A stretch of 64,000 nucleotides of DNA, from positions 1 through 64,000 of the forward strand of contig NZ_JAUNTS010000013.1 in NCBI RefSeq assembly GCF_030538595.1, given 5' to 3'. Below are positions 8,842 through 18,501 of the stretch, piece by piece; position 1 is the first letter of the stretch, and each line of letters opens with the position of its first letter. Below the pieces are notes generated by a model. The model ran no database searches. It saw only the letters and a list, made by a program, of their open reading frames with translations, and was not told the DNA's origin. The translations under genes were made by a program, and so were the position numbers. This stretch comes from Kocuria sp. GTDB lineage: Bacteria > Actinomycetota > Actinomycetes > Actinomycetales > Micrococcaceae.

Positions 8842-9594
8842 TCAATTGTCCCGATTGCGCAGCACGGCGGCGCGGGCTGCCTCCCGGTTCACAGCGCTGA
8901 TCGCGGAGATGGGAATGCCGGCCGGGCAAACCTCCACGCATTCGGCGTAGACGGAACAGGGCCCGAACTCCTCCTCCGTGGTGGCCACCACCTTGCGAGC
9001 CCGCCGCGCCCGTTCCGGTTTTCCCTGGGGCAGCACGGACATGTGAGACAACAGCGCCCCGGAGAACAGATGAGCGGCACCGTTGGGGCAGGCGGCAATG
9101 CAGGCGCCACAGCCAATGCAAGCGGAAAAATCCAGGGCGGTTTCCGCCACTTTGAACGGTACCTGCCGGGTGTCTGCATCCGGGGCGGTCCCGGCATCCA
9201 CGGAGACATACCCCCCGGAGGCAATCACCTTGTCCAGGGCGGAACGATCCACCACCAGATCACGCACCACTGGGAAGGACGCCGCACGGAAGGGTTCCAA
9301 CTTGAGGTGGTCGCCGTCGTTGTAGCTGCGCAGATGTTGGCGGCAGGTGGGGGTGTTGGGCACCTTGCCGTGCGGGACGTTGTTGACGGTGATCCCGCAG
9401 GTCCCGCAAATGCCCTCCCGGCAGTCGGTGTCAAAGGCAATGGGCTCTTCCCCGGCTTCCACCAGTTGATCGTTGAGCCGGTCCAGCAGCTCGGGCAGGG
9501 ACATTTCCGGGGTGGCGTCGTCCACCTGGTAGGTCACGAATCGCCCGTCAGCTTCCGCGTTCTCCTGCCGCCAGACCTCGATTGTCAGCTTCAT
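8842..9594 (-). CDS. sdhB: Succinate dehydrogenase iron-sulfur subunit
   Basis: A 250-residue SdhB carrying the [2Fe-2S] motif CREGICGTCG and the two later cluster motifs CIGCGACIAACPNGA and CSVYAECVEVCPAGI. It transfers electrons from SdhA-bound FADH2 to the cytochrome b subunit in respiration and the TCA cycle. The ATG at 9594 is chosen because AGGAG is six bases upstream; the adjoining ATG at 9597 is possible but too close. It is the last gene of the sdhCAB operon, 34 bases after the sdhA stop, and a terminator follows at 8775-8807. Confidence 0.95.
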   Translation of the reverse strand: MKLTIEVWRQENAEADGRFVTYQVDDATPEMSLPELLDRLNDQLVEAGEEPIAFDTDCREGICGTCGITVNNVPHGKVPNTPTCRQHLRSYNDGDHLKLEPFRAASFPVVRDLVVDRSALDKVIASGGYVSVDAGTAPDADTRQVPFKVAETALDFSACIGCGACIAACPNGAAHLFSGALLSHMSVLPQGKPERARRARKVVATTEEEFGPCSVYAECVEVCPAGIPISAISAVNREAARAAVLRNRDN

Positions 9595-9628
9595 CATGTT
9601 CTCCTCGTCACGCCAGCTCCCGGCGGGC

Positions 9629-11800
9629 TCAGGCGTAGTTTCTGGTCTGTAGGGGCACGGCCTGGAAATCCAGGGGCTCCGCGTGCCGTACGGGGCGTCC
9701 CGGGTGCATGTGGTCACCGGTGGTGTGTTCCCAGGCGGAGACAAAACACCACTGGTCGTCATTGCGCAGGGCTTCACCGTCCGGGGTCTGGTGCTCTTCC
9801 CGGAAGTGAGCGCCGCAGGATTCATCCCGGTCCAGAGCATCCAGGCACATGAGCTCGGCCATTTCCAGGTAATCCGCAATGCGGCCTGCCCGCTCCAACT
9901 CCTGATTCAGTTGCCGGCCTGTGCCTGGAATGCGCAGATCTGTCCAAAAGGCTTCCCGCAGCGCCTGAATCTCCTTGATGGCGTTCTTCAAACCGCCCTC
10001 CGTGCGGGCCACGCCGCAGTCGGTGTAGAGAATGTCTCCCAGCGCACGGTGGAAGTGATCGGCACCTTTGGTGCCGCCAATGCTCAGCAGTTTTTCGGTG
10101 CGCTGTTTGACCTCCGCCACCGTGCGTTCGACGGCGGGGGAGTCCAGCCCCAGCGGTTCCTCACCCAGATGGTTGGCCAGGAAGTTGGGTACCGAGTACG
10201 GCAAGGTGAACCAGCCGTCCACGCAGGCCGACAGCAGGGAGTTGGCTCCCAGTCGGTTGGCGCCGTGATAACCCCAGCCGGCTTCACCACCCACGAACAG
10301 ACCGTCCACGGAGGTCATCATGTTGTAATCGCTCCACAGCCCGCCCATGGCAAAGTGAGCGCCCGGCGCAATGCGCATGGGTTCGGTGTAGGGATCCTCA
10401 CCGGTGGCATCAAAGTACATCTCAAAGAGGTTGCCGTAGCGCTCCTCAATGGTATTTTTCCCCAGGCGATCAATGGCATCGCGGAAGTCCAGGTACACGC
10501 TGTTCTTCAGCGGCCCCACGCCGTGACCGGATTCGATCTGTTCGCGGGCTGCCCGGGAGGAAATGTCACGCGGGGACAGGTTTCCGTAGGAGGGGTATTT
10601 GCGCTCCAGGTAGTAGTCGCGTTCCTCCTCCGGTATCTGGTTGGCCGGGCGGTCATCATCTGGATTCTTGGGCACCCAGATCCGGCCGTCATTACGCAGG
10701 GACTCACTCATCAAGGTGGTCTTGGACTGCCAGTGCGAACTCACCGGCAGCGCCGTGGGATGGAACTGGATATAGGACGGGGAGGCAAAATACGCCCCGC
10801 GCCGGTGCGCCCGCCAGGCTGCCGTCACATTGGAGTTGTGCGCCAACGTGGAGCGGAAATACACGTTGCCGTAGCCACCCGTGCACAGCACCACCGCGTG
10901 GGCTGTCTCAGCTTCGATCTCACCCGAGTACAGATCCCGGACCACCACACCCTGAGCGCGGCCGTCGTCCACAATCAGATCCAGGACCTCACGGTGGGTG
11001 CGCAGATCCACGGTGCCCAATCCCACCTGGCGTTGCAGGGCGCGGGCAGCGGCCACCTGGAGCTGCTGCCCGGTCTGGCCACGGGTGTAGTACGTGCGGG
11101 ACACCTGGACACCGCCGAAGGAGCGGGTGCGCAGTTCGCCACCGTATTCGCGGGCAAATGGTGCACCAATGGCATCCATGTGGTCGATCACCCGTACGGA
11201 TTCTTCACCCAACCGGAAGCAATCCGCCTCCCGGGCGCGGAAGTCACCACCCTTGACGGTGTCTTTGACAAAACGTTCCAGGGAATCGTTGTCCACCTTC
11301 TTGGCACGGGCCGAGTTGATGCCACCTTGGGCAGCCACCGAGTGGGCGCGGCGTGCGGCGTCGTGAAAAGTGTAGGAGACCACGTTGTAGCCAAGCTCTC
11401 CCAGTGCGGCAGCGCACCCGGCGCCGGCAAGGCCGGTGCCCACCACAATCACCTTGAACTTGCGCCGGTTCAGCGGGCTGACCAGTTTGTAGTCGAGTTT
11501 GCGTCGGGCCCAGGCGGTGAGGGGGTCGCCGTCGGGAACATTGCCGTTGAGGGGTTCGGGGGCGTAGCTGACCAAGCCGTCCGTGCTGGTGGGCTGCTGC
11601 TGGGTGAGGCCACGAGTGCTGGCTGGGGGTGTTCCGTCACCAGCGGCACTTTGCTGTGCGGAGGCCCGCTCCTGGGGAGCCTGCAGATCAGGTGAATCTT
11701 GCTGAGGCTTGGCCACCGCGGTCTGCTCAGTGGTTTCCGCAGGCTGAGTCTGCCCCACCGCTGCCCGGAGCTTGGAACCAAAATTGCGGAAAGTACTCAC
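9629..11800 (-). CDS. sdhA: Succinate dehydrogenase flavoprotein subunit with N-terminal extension
   Basis: A 723-residue SdhA/FrdA that oxidises succinate to fumarate. The FAD dinucleotide motif VVGTGLAGAG is near residues 119-128. The segment RRAHSVAAQGGINSAR carries the His that binds FAD covalently in the family, and HFAMGGLWSDY and GGEAGWGYHGANRLGANSLL are conserved. Residues 1 to about 85 are a Gln/Ser/Thr/Ala-rich low-complexity stretch before the usual family start (DPLTAWARRKLDYKLVSPLNR). The GTG at 11800 overlaps the sdhC stop as GTGA and has AGGAG seven bases upstream, so the extension is well supported as translated. Translation is probably coupled to sdhC. Confidence 0.95.
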   Translation of the reverse strand: MSTFRNFGSKLRAAVGQTQPAETTEQTAVAKPQQDSPDLQAPQERASAQQSAAGDGTPPASTRGLTQQQPTSTDGLVSYAPEPLNGNVPDGDPLTAWARRKLDYKLVSPLNRRKFKVIVVGTGLAGAGCAAALGELGYNVVSYTFHDAARRAHSVAAQGGINSARAKKVDNDSLERFVKDTVKGGDFRAREADCFRLGEESVRVIDHMDAIGAPFAREYGGELRTRSFGGVQVSRTYYTRGQTGQQLQVAAARALQRQVGLGTVDLRTHREVLDLIVDDGRAQGVVVRDLYSGEIEAETAHAVVLCTGGYGNVYFRSTLAHNSNVTAAWRAHRRGAYFASPSYIQFHPTALPVSSHWQSKTTLMSESLRNDGRIWVPKNPDDDRPANQIPEEERDYYLERKYPSYGNLSPRDISSRAAREQIESGHGVGPLKNSVYLDFRDAIDRLGKNTIEERYGNLFEMYFDATGEDPYTEPMRIAPGAHFAMGGLWSDYNMMTSVDGLFVGGEAGWGYHGANRLGANSLLSACVDGWFTLPYSVPNFLANHLGEEPLGLDSPAVERTVAEVKQRTEKLLSIGGTKGADHFHRALGDILYTDCGVARTEGGLKNAIKEIQALREAFWTDLRIPGTGRQLNQELERAGRIADYLEMAELMCLDALDRDESCGAHFREEHQTPDGEALRNDDQWCFVSAWEHTTGDHMHPGRPVRHAEPLDFQAVPLQTRNYA

Positions 11801-12540
11801 TGGATCACTCCTGTCAGAACGGCCACGGGAATGGTGATGTTGCCAATGGCCACGATCAGTCCGAACAGCAGCCCTATACCGGCCAGGGCTGAGAAGACAC
11901 GGGGCCGCAAGCCCACCCCAAAATCGACGACGGCGCTGACCACCCCGTGGGCCAGGTGCAGGGCCAGGCAGGCCATGGCGATGATGTAGAACAACGCCAC
12001 CGGCCATCGGCTGAAGGAGGCCACCAGATTGGCGTAGGCGTAGGAGGCATCGTGAGTGGCGTGCTCAAAGCCTTCCGGACCAGCCGGGGCCATGCCCAAG
12101 GTCAGATCCAAGATGTGGAAGATGATGAACAGCAGCAGCACCACGCCCGTGACCATCATGGTGCGCGCAGCAAACACATCCAGCCCCAAGCCTTTGCGCT
12201 TCCAACGGCCACGAGCCGTGGCACCCCGGCGCCGTAGCAGCAGCGCGCAGTAGACGTGGGCCACCAAACAGGCCAAAAGCACCACGCGCATGATCCAGAG
12301 CAGACCCTCGTAGGGAAGCACCGGATAGAAAGCCACCCGCAGCCAGTGAGCGTAACTGTTGAAAGCCTCTTCACCCTGGTAGATCTTCAAATTTCCGATC
12401 ATGTGCACCAGAACAAAGATGGCGAAAATGGCGCCTGTGGCGGCCATGATGAGTTTGGCGTAGACAGATGGAAGGCCACCGCTGCGCCCTGCGCGCGGTG
12501 TTGAACTGACCTGAGACCCTGCATTCAATAACGTGGACAT
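11797..12540 (-). CDS. sdhC: Succinate dehydrogenase cytochrome b558 subunit
   Basis: A 247-residue five-helix membrane anchor of the b558 family. Landmarks are LVHMIGNLKIYQG, SYAHWLRVAFYPVLPYEG, AHVYCALLLRRR, FHILDLTLGMAPAG and LHLAHGVVSA; the histidines in these are the expected haem ligands. The ATG at 12540 is chosen because AGGAG lies five bases upstream; an upstream in-frame ATG at 12558 has no such site. First gene of sdhCAB. Its upstream region holds inverted repeats at 12561-12608. Confidence 0.93.
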   Translation of the reverse strand: MSTLLNAGSQVSSTPRAGRSGGLPSVYAKLIMAATGAIFAIFVLVHMIGNLKIYQGEEAFNSYAHWLRVAFYPVLPYEGLLWIMRVVLLACLVAHVYCALLLRRRGATARGRWKRKGLGLDVFAARTMMVTGVVLLLFIIFHILDLTLGMAPAGPEGFEHATHDASYAYANLVASFSRWPVALFYIIAMACLALHLAHGVVSAVVDFGVGLRPRVFSALAGIGLLFGLIVAIGNITIPVAVLTGVIQ

Positions 12541-12560
12541 GGCGGCTCCTGGCGGCATTA

Positions 12561-12608
12561 ACAGGCGCCGGTTCCGTCCGGATGGTCCGGTAAAACACCG
12601 GCACCTGT
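12561..12608. promoter_or_regulatory. Inverted repeat upstream of sdhCAB
   Basis: The 12-base arm ACAGGCGCCGGT at 12561-12572 is matched, with one mismatch, by its complement at 12597-12608. A second arm, ACAGGTG at 12621-12627, can also pair with CACCTGT at 12602-12608. The element sits just upstream of the sdhC start and could be an operator or a leader hairpin with alternative pairing. The rest of this 190-base gap shows nothing clear. Confidence 0.4.
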
Positions 12609-12732
12609 TTCAACCCTATGGACAGGTGCCCGGGGGGCGAAGTCAGTTGCACAGTTGCCAGGTGGGCCGTCCCGTCACATGACAGGACTCATGTGTTTTG
12701 GGTGTGGGCAGGGCGCCGGGAGCGCGGGGAAC

Positions 12733-13248
12733 TTACCGGTTCATACGGTATTCGGCCTCCGGACCCACCGCCTCCGACTTGGTGAAGCCGGCATCCACCA
12801 GCAGATCCTCAATGTGCTGATTGTCCTGGGGCACGGAGGCTCGAATGACCGTCACGTGAGAGTCGGCAAAAGCCAGTGCCGTCAGCGCTGCCAACCCTTC
12901 AGCGGCAAATCCACGGCGCCTGCTTTCGGGAGCCAAAAATCCCACGATCTCCAGGGCACCCTCAATGGGGGCAGCTGCAAAACCTGTGGAGCCAATGACC
13001 AAACCGGTCTCCACTTCAATGCAGGCCAGCGCCGAATACATGGTTTCCGTGAAGAAGTAACCGCCCGCTTGGGCAATGTCCTTGAGTTGGTCCACTGACT
13101 CTGGAATGGGGAACCCTTGCGCAAAGTGTTCCAGACTCACTCCGTCAATGACTGCCTCAATTTCCTCCGCGGTGAAGGGCCGTAGGAGCAACCTTTCGGT
13201 GCGAACGTGCTGGGCACCCGGAGGGTCCTGCTGCAGGTTGTGGGTCAC
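12733..13248 (-). CDS. GNAT-family N-acetyltransferase
   Basis: A 171-residue protein of the RimJ/RimL-like GNAT group, which transfers acetyl from acetyl-CoA to an amine. It begins with the usual TERLLLRPF strand. It has IGSTGFAAAPIEGALEIVGFLAPESRRRGFAAEG, holding the CoA pyrophosphate-binding R-x-x-G-x-A loop, and an end typical of the family (NQHIEDLLVDAGF). It starts at GTG 13248 with a weak ribosome binding site. Substrate unknown. It follows purL on the same strand 53 bases downstream and could be read through. Confidence 0.85.
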   Translation of the reverse strand: MTHNLQQDPPGAQHVRTERLLLRPFTAEEIEAVIDGVSLEHFAQGFPIPESVDQLKDIAQAGGYFFTETMYSALACIEVETGLVIGSTGFAAAPIEGALEIVGFLAPESRRRGFAAEGLAALTALAFADSHVTVIRASVPQDNQHIEDLLVDAGFTKSEAVGPEAEYRMNR

Positions 13249-13301
13249 GTGAATCGAGTACCTTCCAATGCGGTCCCACCCTTTGGGCTGGGCCTGAACT
13301 A

Positions 13302-15677
13302 TTAGCCGAAGTAGCGCGGGAGCGTGGATTCGTGGGCTGCACGCAACTGCGGTAGCGCAATACGTGCGGTGCCCATGAGATCGAGGGCGTCATTGACTGC
13401 GTCAACAACACCAATGCGTGCGAACGGGTAATTGCGCATGGTGCACATGTCCTTGAAGCGGACCTCCTCCGAACGCGGAACGGAGACCACCGCGCGGCCT
13501 TGGGACTCGGAGAACAGCATGGTGAATTCATCCACGCCGTCGCGCTCTGCCACTTCCCCCAGGCCGATCCGCGCTCCGGTACCAAACCGCAGGCACATCT
13601 CTGAGAGGGTGGCTGCCAGCCCACCCTCGGAGACGTCATGGGCGGCATCAATCATGCCGTCCCGGGACATGTTGATCAGCAGATCGCCCAAGAGCTTTTC
13701 CTGCGCCAGATCCACCGCGGGCGGGAGGCCACCCAGATGCCCGCGCAGCCGCGCCCACTCGGAACCATCCAGTTCATCGGCGGTGGTGCCCAGCAGGTAC
13801 ACGGCTTGACCATCAGCACTTGCGTCCCAGCCGGAAGGGGTACGACGACGAACGTCGTCGAGCACGCCCATCAACGCCACCACCGGGGTGGGATGAATGG
13901 CCTCCGTGCCGGTCTGGTTGTAAAGAGAGACGTTGCCGCCGGTCACGGGAACACCGATCTCCAGGCAGCCATCCGCCAGCCCACGTACTGCTTCGGCGAA
14001 CTGCCACATGACTTCCGGGTCCTCCGGGGAGCCAAAGTTCAGGCAGTCGGAAACTGCTGCGGGCCGGGCCCCCGCGGTGGCCACGTTGCGGTAAGCCTCA
14101 GCCAGTGCCAATTTGGCACCGTTGTAGGGGTCCAAGTAGGCGTAACGGCCGTTGCAATCGGTGGACAGCGCCACCCCCAGGCCGGTCTGTTCGTCCACGC
14201 GGATCACGCCGGCGTCATCGGGCATGGCCATGGCGGTGTTGCCCTGGACGTAGCGGTCGTACTGGCTGGTCACCCAGTCCTTGGAGCACAGGTTGGGGGA
14301 GGCCATCAGTTCCAGGACGGCGTCCTTGATGGCGGAGCCTGCCGGACGATCCGTGTCTGCGGCGGAGCCGGTGAAGTGATCGGCCTGCACGGCATCCTGG
14401 CGTTCGGGGCGGTGATACGGGCGTTCGTAGACGGGACCGTCATGAGCCACGGTGCGGGGATCGACGTCCACGATCACCTCGCCCTGCCAGTCAATGATCA
14501 AACGGCCGGTGTCCGTGACCTCACCGATCCAGGAGTACTCGACCTCCCACTTGTCCAGGACGGCCTCAAAATCGGCAACCTTCTCCGGGGTGACCACGGC
14601 CATCATGCGTTCCTGGGATTCAGACATCAGGATCTCACCCGGGGTCAGGGAGGGATCACGCAACAGCACGGAGGACAGGTCAACGTGCATGCCGCCGTCG
14701 CCATTTGAGGCCAGTTCCGAGGTGGCGCAGGAAATCCCGGCTGCACCCAAGTCCTGGATGCCCTCCACCAGACCTGCCTGGAAGAGCTCCAAGCAGCATT
14801 CGATCAGCACCTTTTCCGCGAACGGGTCGCCCACCTGAACGGCCGGGCGCTTGGAAGGCTTGGAATCGTCAAAGGACTCGGAGGCCAGCACGGAGGCGCC
14901 GCCAATGCCATCCCCACCGGTGCGGGCGCCAAAGAGCACCACCTTGTTGCCCGTGCCGGAGGCATTGGCCAAGCGCAGGTCCTCGTGCCGCAGCACGCCC
15001 ACGGCCAGAGCGTTGACCAGCGGATTGGCCTGGTAGCAGGGGTCGAACTCGACCTCACCACCGATATTGGGCAGCCCCAGGCAGTTGCCGTATCCACCCA
15101 CGCCGGCCACGATCCCGTGGACCACACGCTGGGTGTCCGGATGGTCAATGGCCCCGAACCGCAGCGGGTCCATCACAGCCACCGGGCGGGCACCCATGGA
15201 AATGATGTCGCGGACAATGCCGCCCACACCCGTGGCAGCCCCCTGATAGGGCTCCACGTAGGAGGGGTGGTTGTGGGACTCGATCTTGAAAGTCACCGCC
15301 CAGCCGTTCCCAATGTCCGTGACACCGGCGTTTTCGCCCATGCCCACCATCAAGTCCTTGGTCATCTCCGGGGAGACCTTTTCCCCGAATTGACGCAGGT
15401 GGACCTTGGAGGACTTGTAGGAGCAGTGCTCGGACCACATGACCGAGTACATGGCCAGCTCCGCTGCCGTGGGGCGGCGGCCCAGGATGTTCACAACTTG
15501 CTGGTACTCATCTTCCTTCAAACCCAGTTCTGCCCAGGGCAGTTCCGTGTCCGGGGTCTGTGCGGCGTGCTCCACGGTGTCCAGGTGGAACTGCTGCTGA
15601 GCGGAACCGGGCTGCTCGGTTGAGTGTGTCTGCCCGGTGGATTCCGGCTGCTGTGCGGAATGGTGCTGCTGGCTCAT
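13302..15677 (-). CDS. purL: Phosphoribosylformylglycinamidine synthase, large subunit
   Basis: A 791-residue small-type PurL that makes FGAM from FGAR, ATP and ammonia in purine synthesis, working with PurQ and PurS. Conserved blocks include [59 protein letters not shown] and [13 protein letters not shown]. The first 35 or so residues are an unusual Gln/His/Ser-rich tail before the family start. The ATG overlaps the purQ stop by four bases, showing translational coupling in purSQL. Confidence 0.97.
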   Translation of the reverse strand: MSQQHHSAQQPESTGQTHSTEQPGSAQQQFHLDTVEHAAQTPDTELPWAELGLKEDEYQQVVNILGRRPTAAELAMYSVMWSEHCSYKSSKVHLRQFGEKVSPEMTKDLMVGMGENAGVTDIGNGWAVTFKIESHNHPSYVEPYQGAATGVGGIVRDIISMGARPVAVMDPLRFGAIDHPDTQRVVHGIVAGVGGYGNCLGLPNIGGEVEFDPCYQANPLVNALAVGVLRHEDLRLANASGTGNKVVLFGARTGGDGIGGASVLASESFDDSKPSKRPAVQVGDPFAEKVLIECCLELFQAGLVEGIQDLGAAGISCATSELASNGDGGMHVDLSSVLLRDPSLTPGEILMSESQERMMAVVTPEKVADFEAVLDKWEVEYSWIGEVTDTGRLIIDWQGEVIVDVDPRTVAHDGPVYERPYHRPERQDAVQADHFTGSAADTDRPAGSAIKDAVLELMASPNLCSKDWVTSQYDRYVQGNTAMAMPDDAGVIRVDEQTGLGVALSTDCNGRYAYLDPYNGAKLALAEAYRNVATAGARPAAVSDCLNFGSPEDPEVMWQFAEAVRGLADGCLEIGVPVTGGNVSLYNQTGTEAIHPTPVVALMGVLDDVRRRTPSGWDASADGQAVYLLGTTADELDGSEWARLRGHLGGLPPAVDLAQEKLLGDLLINMSRDGMIDAAHDVSEGGLAATLSEMCLRFGTGARIGLGEVAERDGVDEFTMLFSESQGRAVVSVPRSEEVRFKDMCTMRNYPFARIGVVDAVNDALDLMGTARIALPQLRAAHESTLPRYFG

Positions 15678-16474
15678 GCGCGGGAGCCTCCGTTGATCAA
15701 GGTGTTCAGAACTGAGGTGAACAGGCCCAGGCCGTCCGTACCTTCTCCCATAGCTACCTGGCCCTGGGCGGTGGAGTCGGGACCGAAACCGGGTTCCACG
15801 GCGTGCTCCGGGTGCGGCATCAGGCCCACCACGTTGCCCCGTGCATTGGTGATTCCTGCAATGTCATTCAAGGATCCGTTGGGGTTGTGACCCACGTAGC
15901 GGAAAGCCACCCGGCCTTCCGCTTCCAGCATCTCCAGAGTTGCTTGGTCACACACGTATTGGCCGTCATTGTTCTTCAGCGGAACCACAATTTCCTGGCC
16001 GGTTGTGAAATCGGCTGTCCAGTTGGTCTGTGCGTTCTCCACCCGCAACTGCTGGTCCCGGCAGATGAACTTCAGGTGGTTGTTGCGAATCATGGAGCCC
16101 GGCAGCAGGTGGGACTCCGTCAAGATCTGGAAACCGTTGCAGATACCCAGGACCGGCAGGGCGGCACTGCTGTTTGCGGCGTCGATGATTCGGCCCATCA
16201 ACGGTGCAAAGCGGGAAATGGCGCCGGCCCGTAGGTAGTCGCCGTAGGAGAAGCCGCCGGGGAGGATCACGGCGTCCACACCGTGAAGGTCGGCATCTGC
16301 GTGCCACAGGGCCACGGAGGTGCCCCCGGCGATGTCCACGGCGCGGGCGGCGTCGCGGTCGTCCAACGTGCCGGGGAAGGTGACAATCCCCACGCGCAGA
16401 TCCTTCAGCGTGGCGTCCGGTGCGGGGGAGGACAGGTCAGCCACCAACGGGGCTTCAAAGGTATTGGCGCTCAC
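15674..16474 (-). CDS. purQ: FGAM synthase glutaminase subunit
   Basis: A 266-residue class I glutamine amidotransferase that supplies ammonia to PurL. The [12 protein letters not shown] segment, the nucleophile elbow [10 protein letters not shown] (Cys) and the C-terminal [10 protein letters not shown] (catalytic His and Glu) are all present. About 30 residues precede the usual start. The GTG start lies four bases after the purS stop, and the stop overlaps the purL start. Confidence 0.96.
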   Translation of the reverse strand: MSANTFEAPLVADLSSPAPDATLKDLRVGIVTFPGTLDDRDAARAVDIAGGTSVALWHADADLHGVDAVILPGGFSYGDYLRAGAISRFAPLMGRIIDAANSSAALPVLGICNGFQILTESHLLPGSMIRNNHLKFICRDQQLRVENAQTNWTADFTTGQEIVVPLKNNDGQYVCDQATLEMLEAEGRVAFRYVGHNPNGSLNDIAGITNARGNVVGLMPHPEHAVEPGFGPDSTAQGQVAMGEGTDGLGLFTSVLNTLINGGSRA

Positions 16475-16478
16475 GGAT

Positions 16479-16751
16479 TCAGGCCTGGGGGGAGGGGTGG
16501 GCGTCGTCGATCACGCTGACGTTGACCACGTCCTCGATCACCGGGTTGGAGAGCATGGTCTCGGCAGCCTGGCGGGCCGTGGCCAGCACATCCTCCGTGA
16601 CCTCACCATCCACTTCCAGTTCAAAGCGCTTGCCCTGGCGGACCCCGGAGAAAGCGGTGATCCCCTGGTGTGGAAAGGCCCGCACAATGGCCTTCCCCTG
16701 TGGGTCAAGAATCTCTGGTTTGGGCATGACGTCAACAACAATGCGGGCCAC
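16479..16751 (-). CDS. purS: FGAM synthase PurS subunit
   Basis: A 90-residue PurS, which bridges PurL and PurQ in the small-type complex. The start [19 protein letters not shown], the [12 protein letters not shown] strand and the [13 protein letters not shown] helix are typical. The GTG at 16751 is chosen over a longer frame because AGGAG lies five bases upstream and the product then has family length. First gene of purSQL. Confidence 0.93.
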   Translation of the reverse strand: MARIVVDVMPKPEILDPQGKAIVRAFPHQGITAFSGVRQGKRFELEVDGEVTEDVLATARQAAETMLSNPVIEDVVNVSVIDDAHPSPQA

Positions 16752-16847
16752 GGGCGCTCCTGTGCAGGATGGTGCGGACGGGTCGATCACTGGTCAGGAG
16801 ACCAGCTGTGGCGCTCCTGGATCATGTGATCGACGGATGTCACGAGT

Positions 16848-17882
16848 CTACCCACGTGAAGGCCCGCGGTCCTGGACCGGGGAACTCCCGACTCTGCCGG
16901 TTGCGTGTGCCAACTTGCGCAGGGCCCTGCCCGTGGTCAGAACCTTGTGGGCCAGGGGACGTAACGGCCGATCCCAGGCGCCAAGGTGCTCCACCACGTG
17001 GCCACCGAATGAGGCTTTGAAGGCAGTGAATCCGCTCCACGGGTGCGCTGGATCGTCAGTGGGGGCGATTCCGTACAGATCGGCCAGGTCCAACCCTTTG
17101 TCCCGGGCATCCAGCACCGCAGCGGTGACTGCGGACTGATGGGCGCGCAGCTTACGAAAGTCTGGGTCGGTTGCACCGTGCGCAAAAATCCGAGTCCCGC
17201 CGCCGTCCACCACCAACAGTGCACCGATGACGCGCTCTTGGTGGTGGGTGAGGAAAAGAGTCGACAATTTTTGAGGCAACGTGGCCTGGGCCAACGCTTC
17301 CAACTGGGAGTGGTTCTGTGGAGTGAATCCGCGCTGCATGGCGGTCTGGTCAATCAGTCGCGTCAGGTGCACGGTGTCTGCAGGATCGTGACTGGCATGG
17401 ATCACCAATCCACGTTTGGTTGTACTGCGGTGCAAGGTGCGGTTGGTGCCCGTCATGTCTCCCAGGATGGAATCCACATCCCGGCGTAGGTCCAGGCACC
17501 GCGTGCGCCTGGGCTGAATGTCCGACGGCGCAGGGGCAAAGCCCAGCTGAGACAGTAGAGCGCGGCCACCGGAAACTTCCAGATCCACGGTTTCCCTGAG
17601 CCAGGAACCAGGTGTTGCCGGCTCCAGACGGACGAACATGGCCTTGGCTTCACGCGCCGCCTCCGTGGCCCAGTGAACTGCACGGATGAAGGCCTGGTGG
17701 TCGCGGGCCACGGGGCCTTAGGGCAGGTACAGGTAGCGTCCCAGTTTGCGTTCTTCCAGTACTGCAAGCGCATCCCAGCCCTCCCCACTTTCCCTGATGG
17801 TGGGTTTGCCGCGCGCCGCGCAGACCTTCTCCCATGTGGCGGATTGCAGTGGGGAGATGGGTTGATCGGCAGTGATCACCAT
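16848..17882 (-). pseudogene. FemAB-family peptidyltransferase gene, stopped by an in-frame TAA
   Basis: Read through, this is a 344-residue FemAB/MurM-type protein (non-ribosomal peptidyltransferase, normally adding interpeptide-bridge amino acids to lipid II). It starts MVITADQPISPLQSATWEK with AAGGA seven bases upstream of the ATG at 17882. It continues to YLYLP, where TAA at 17718-17720 (codon 55) replaces the Tyr codon expected in the family motif LPYGP. After the stop the frame goes on intact with GPVARDHQAF to the normal C-terminus. A GTG at 17711 could restart but has no clear ribosome binding site and would lack the first 57 residues. It lies upstream of purS on the same strand. Confidence 0.8.
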
Positions 17883-17974
17883 GAGGGCGTCCTTCCAAGA
17901 TGCGCGGACCTCACCGATCGTAAGCCAACTGTTTCAAAAAGTGAAGTAGTTTGGTGGATGCCAGACTGTGGTTC

Positions 17975-18386
17975 ATGACCTCTCCAGAGCTGACCTGCAC
18001 GCCGCCCCAGCTCAATCAGACCCAGATGCTGGAGCTGGGAGCGCAGAACCCGCAGTGGTTCACCGGTCCCGCGTCCCGGCTGAGCTGTGAGGTGCTGGGG
18101 CGTGGGGAGTCCTTCACGGCCTGGCTGTTGCGGGATGCCGGTGGCTCAGAAGTGGTGGTTCGGGTCCCCACTCGACCCGTTGCTGAATTGCCACAACCCC
18201 TGGACGCTGAATTTGCTGCACGAAATCATGTTCACCTCCGCTCACTTTTGGCGTGTGGCGCAAGAAGGCGGAGCGGATGCAGAGCTCTACGCTCGGCGAT
18301 CTGCCCTCATGCGCGATCGAGTCAGCCACTACCTGTCCGACAGCCCGGAGGGTGCTGGCTTGAGTTGGTACGCAAAAGGCCACTGA
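17975..18386 (+). pseudogene. Aminoglycoside-phosphotransferase-like gene remnant
   Basis: The first 82 residues (MTSPELTCTPPQLNQTQ to LPQPLDAEFAA, with GRGESFTAWLL and VVVRVPTRP) look like the N-lobe of an APH-type phosphotransferase. From about 18220 the matching frame changes, and MFTSAHFWRVAQEGG to RVSHYLSD is a typical C-terminal helix of the same family. The whole catalytic centre (HGDLH and DWE motifs) is missing, and the joint is out of frame. This is an internal deletion of roughly 200 residues. It is not expected to be functional. Confidence 0.7.
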
Positions 18387-18501
18387 TCGAGGCGATTCTT
18401 GGTTTTTTGCGTACCCATTGAGGGCGAATGCGCACCGCAGGTGGAAGCACGACCCCTGCTTGAACTGCTGAGATGCGCGTTGGGTTCGCAGGGGCGTTAC
18501 A

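Noticed and set aside
9683-11695. 670-codon open frame antisense to sdhA
   Set aside because: Shadow of sdhA; the composition is Gly/His/Val-rich and shows no domain, and sdhA is certain.
13638-14708. Long open frame antisense to purL (356 codons)
   Set aside because: It mirrors the codon structure of purL in high-GC DNA and has no family features; purL itself is certain.
16848-17711. Calling the FemAB frame from GTG 17711 an intact gene
   Set aside because: It would miss the first 57 family-like residues, has no clear ribosome binding site, and the intact upstream segment in the same frame shows a nonsense interruption.
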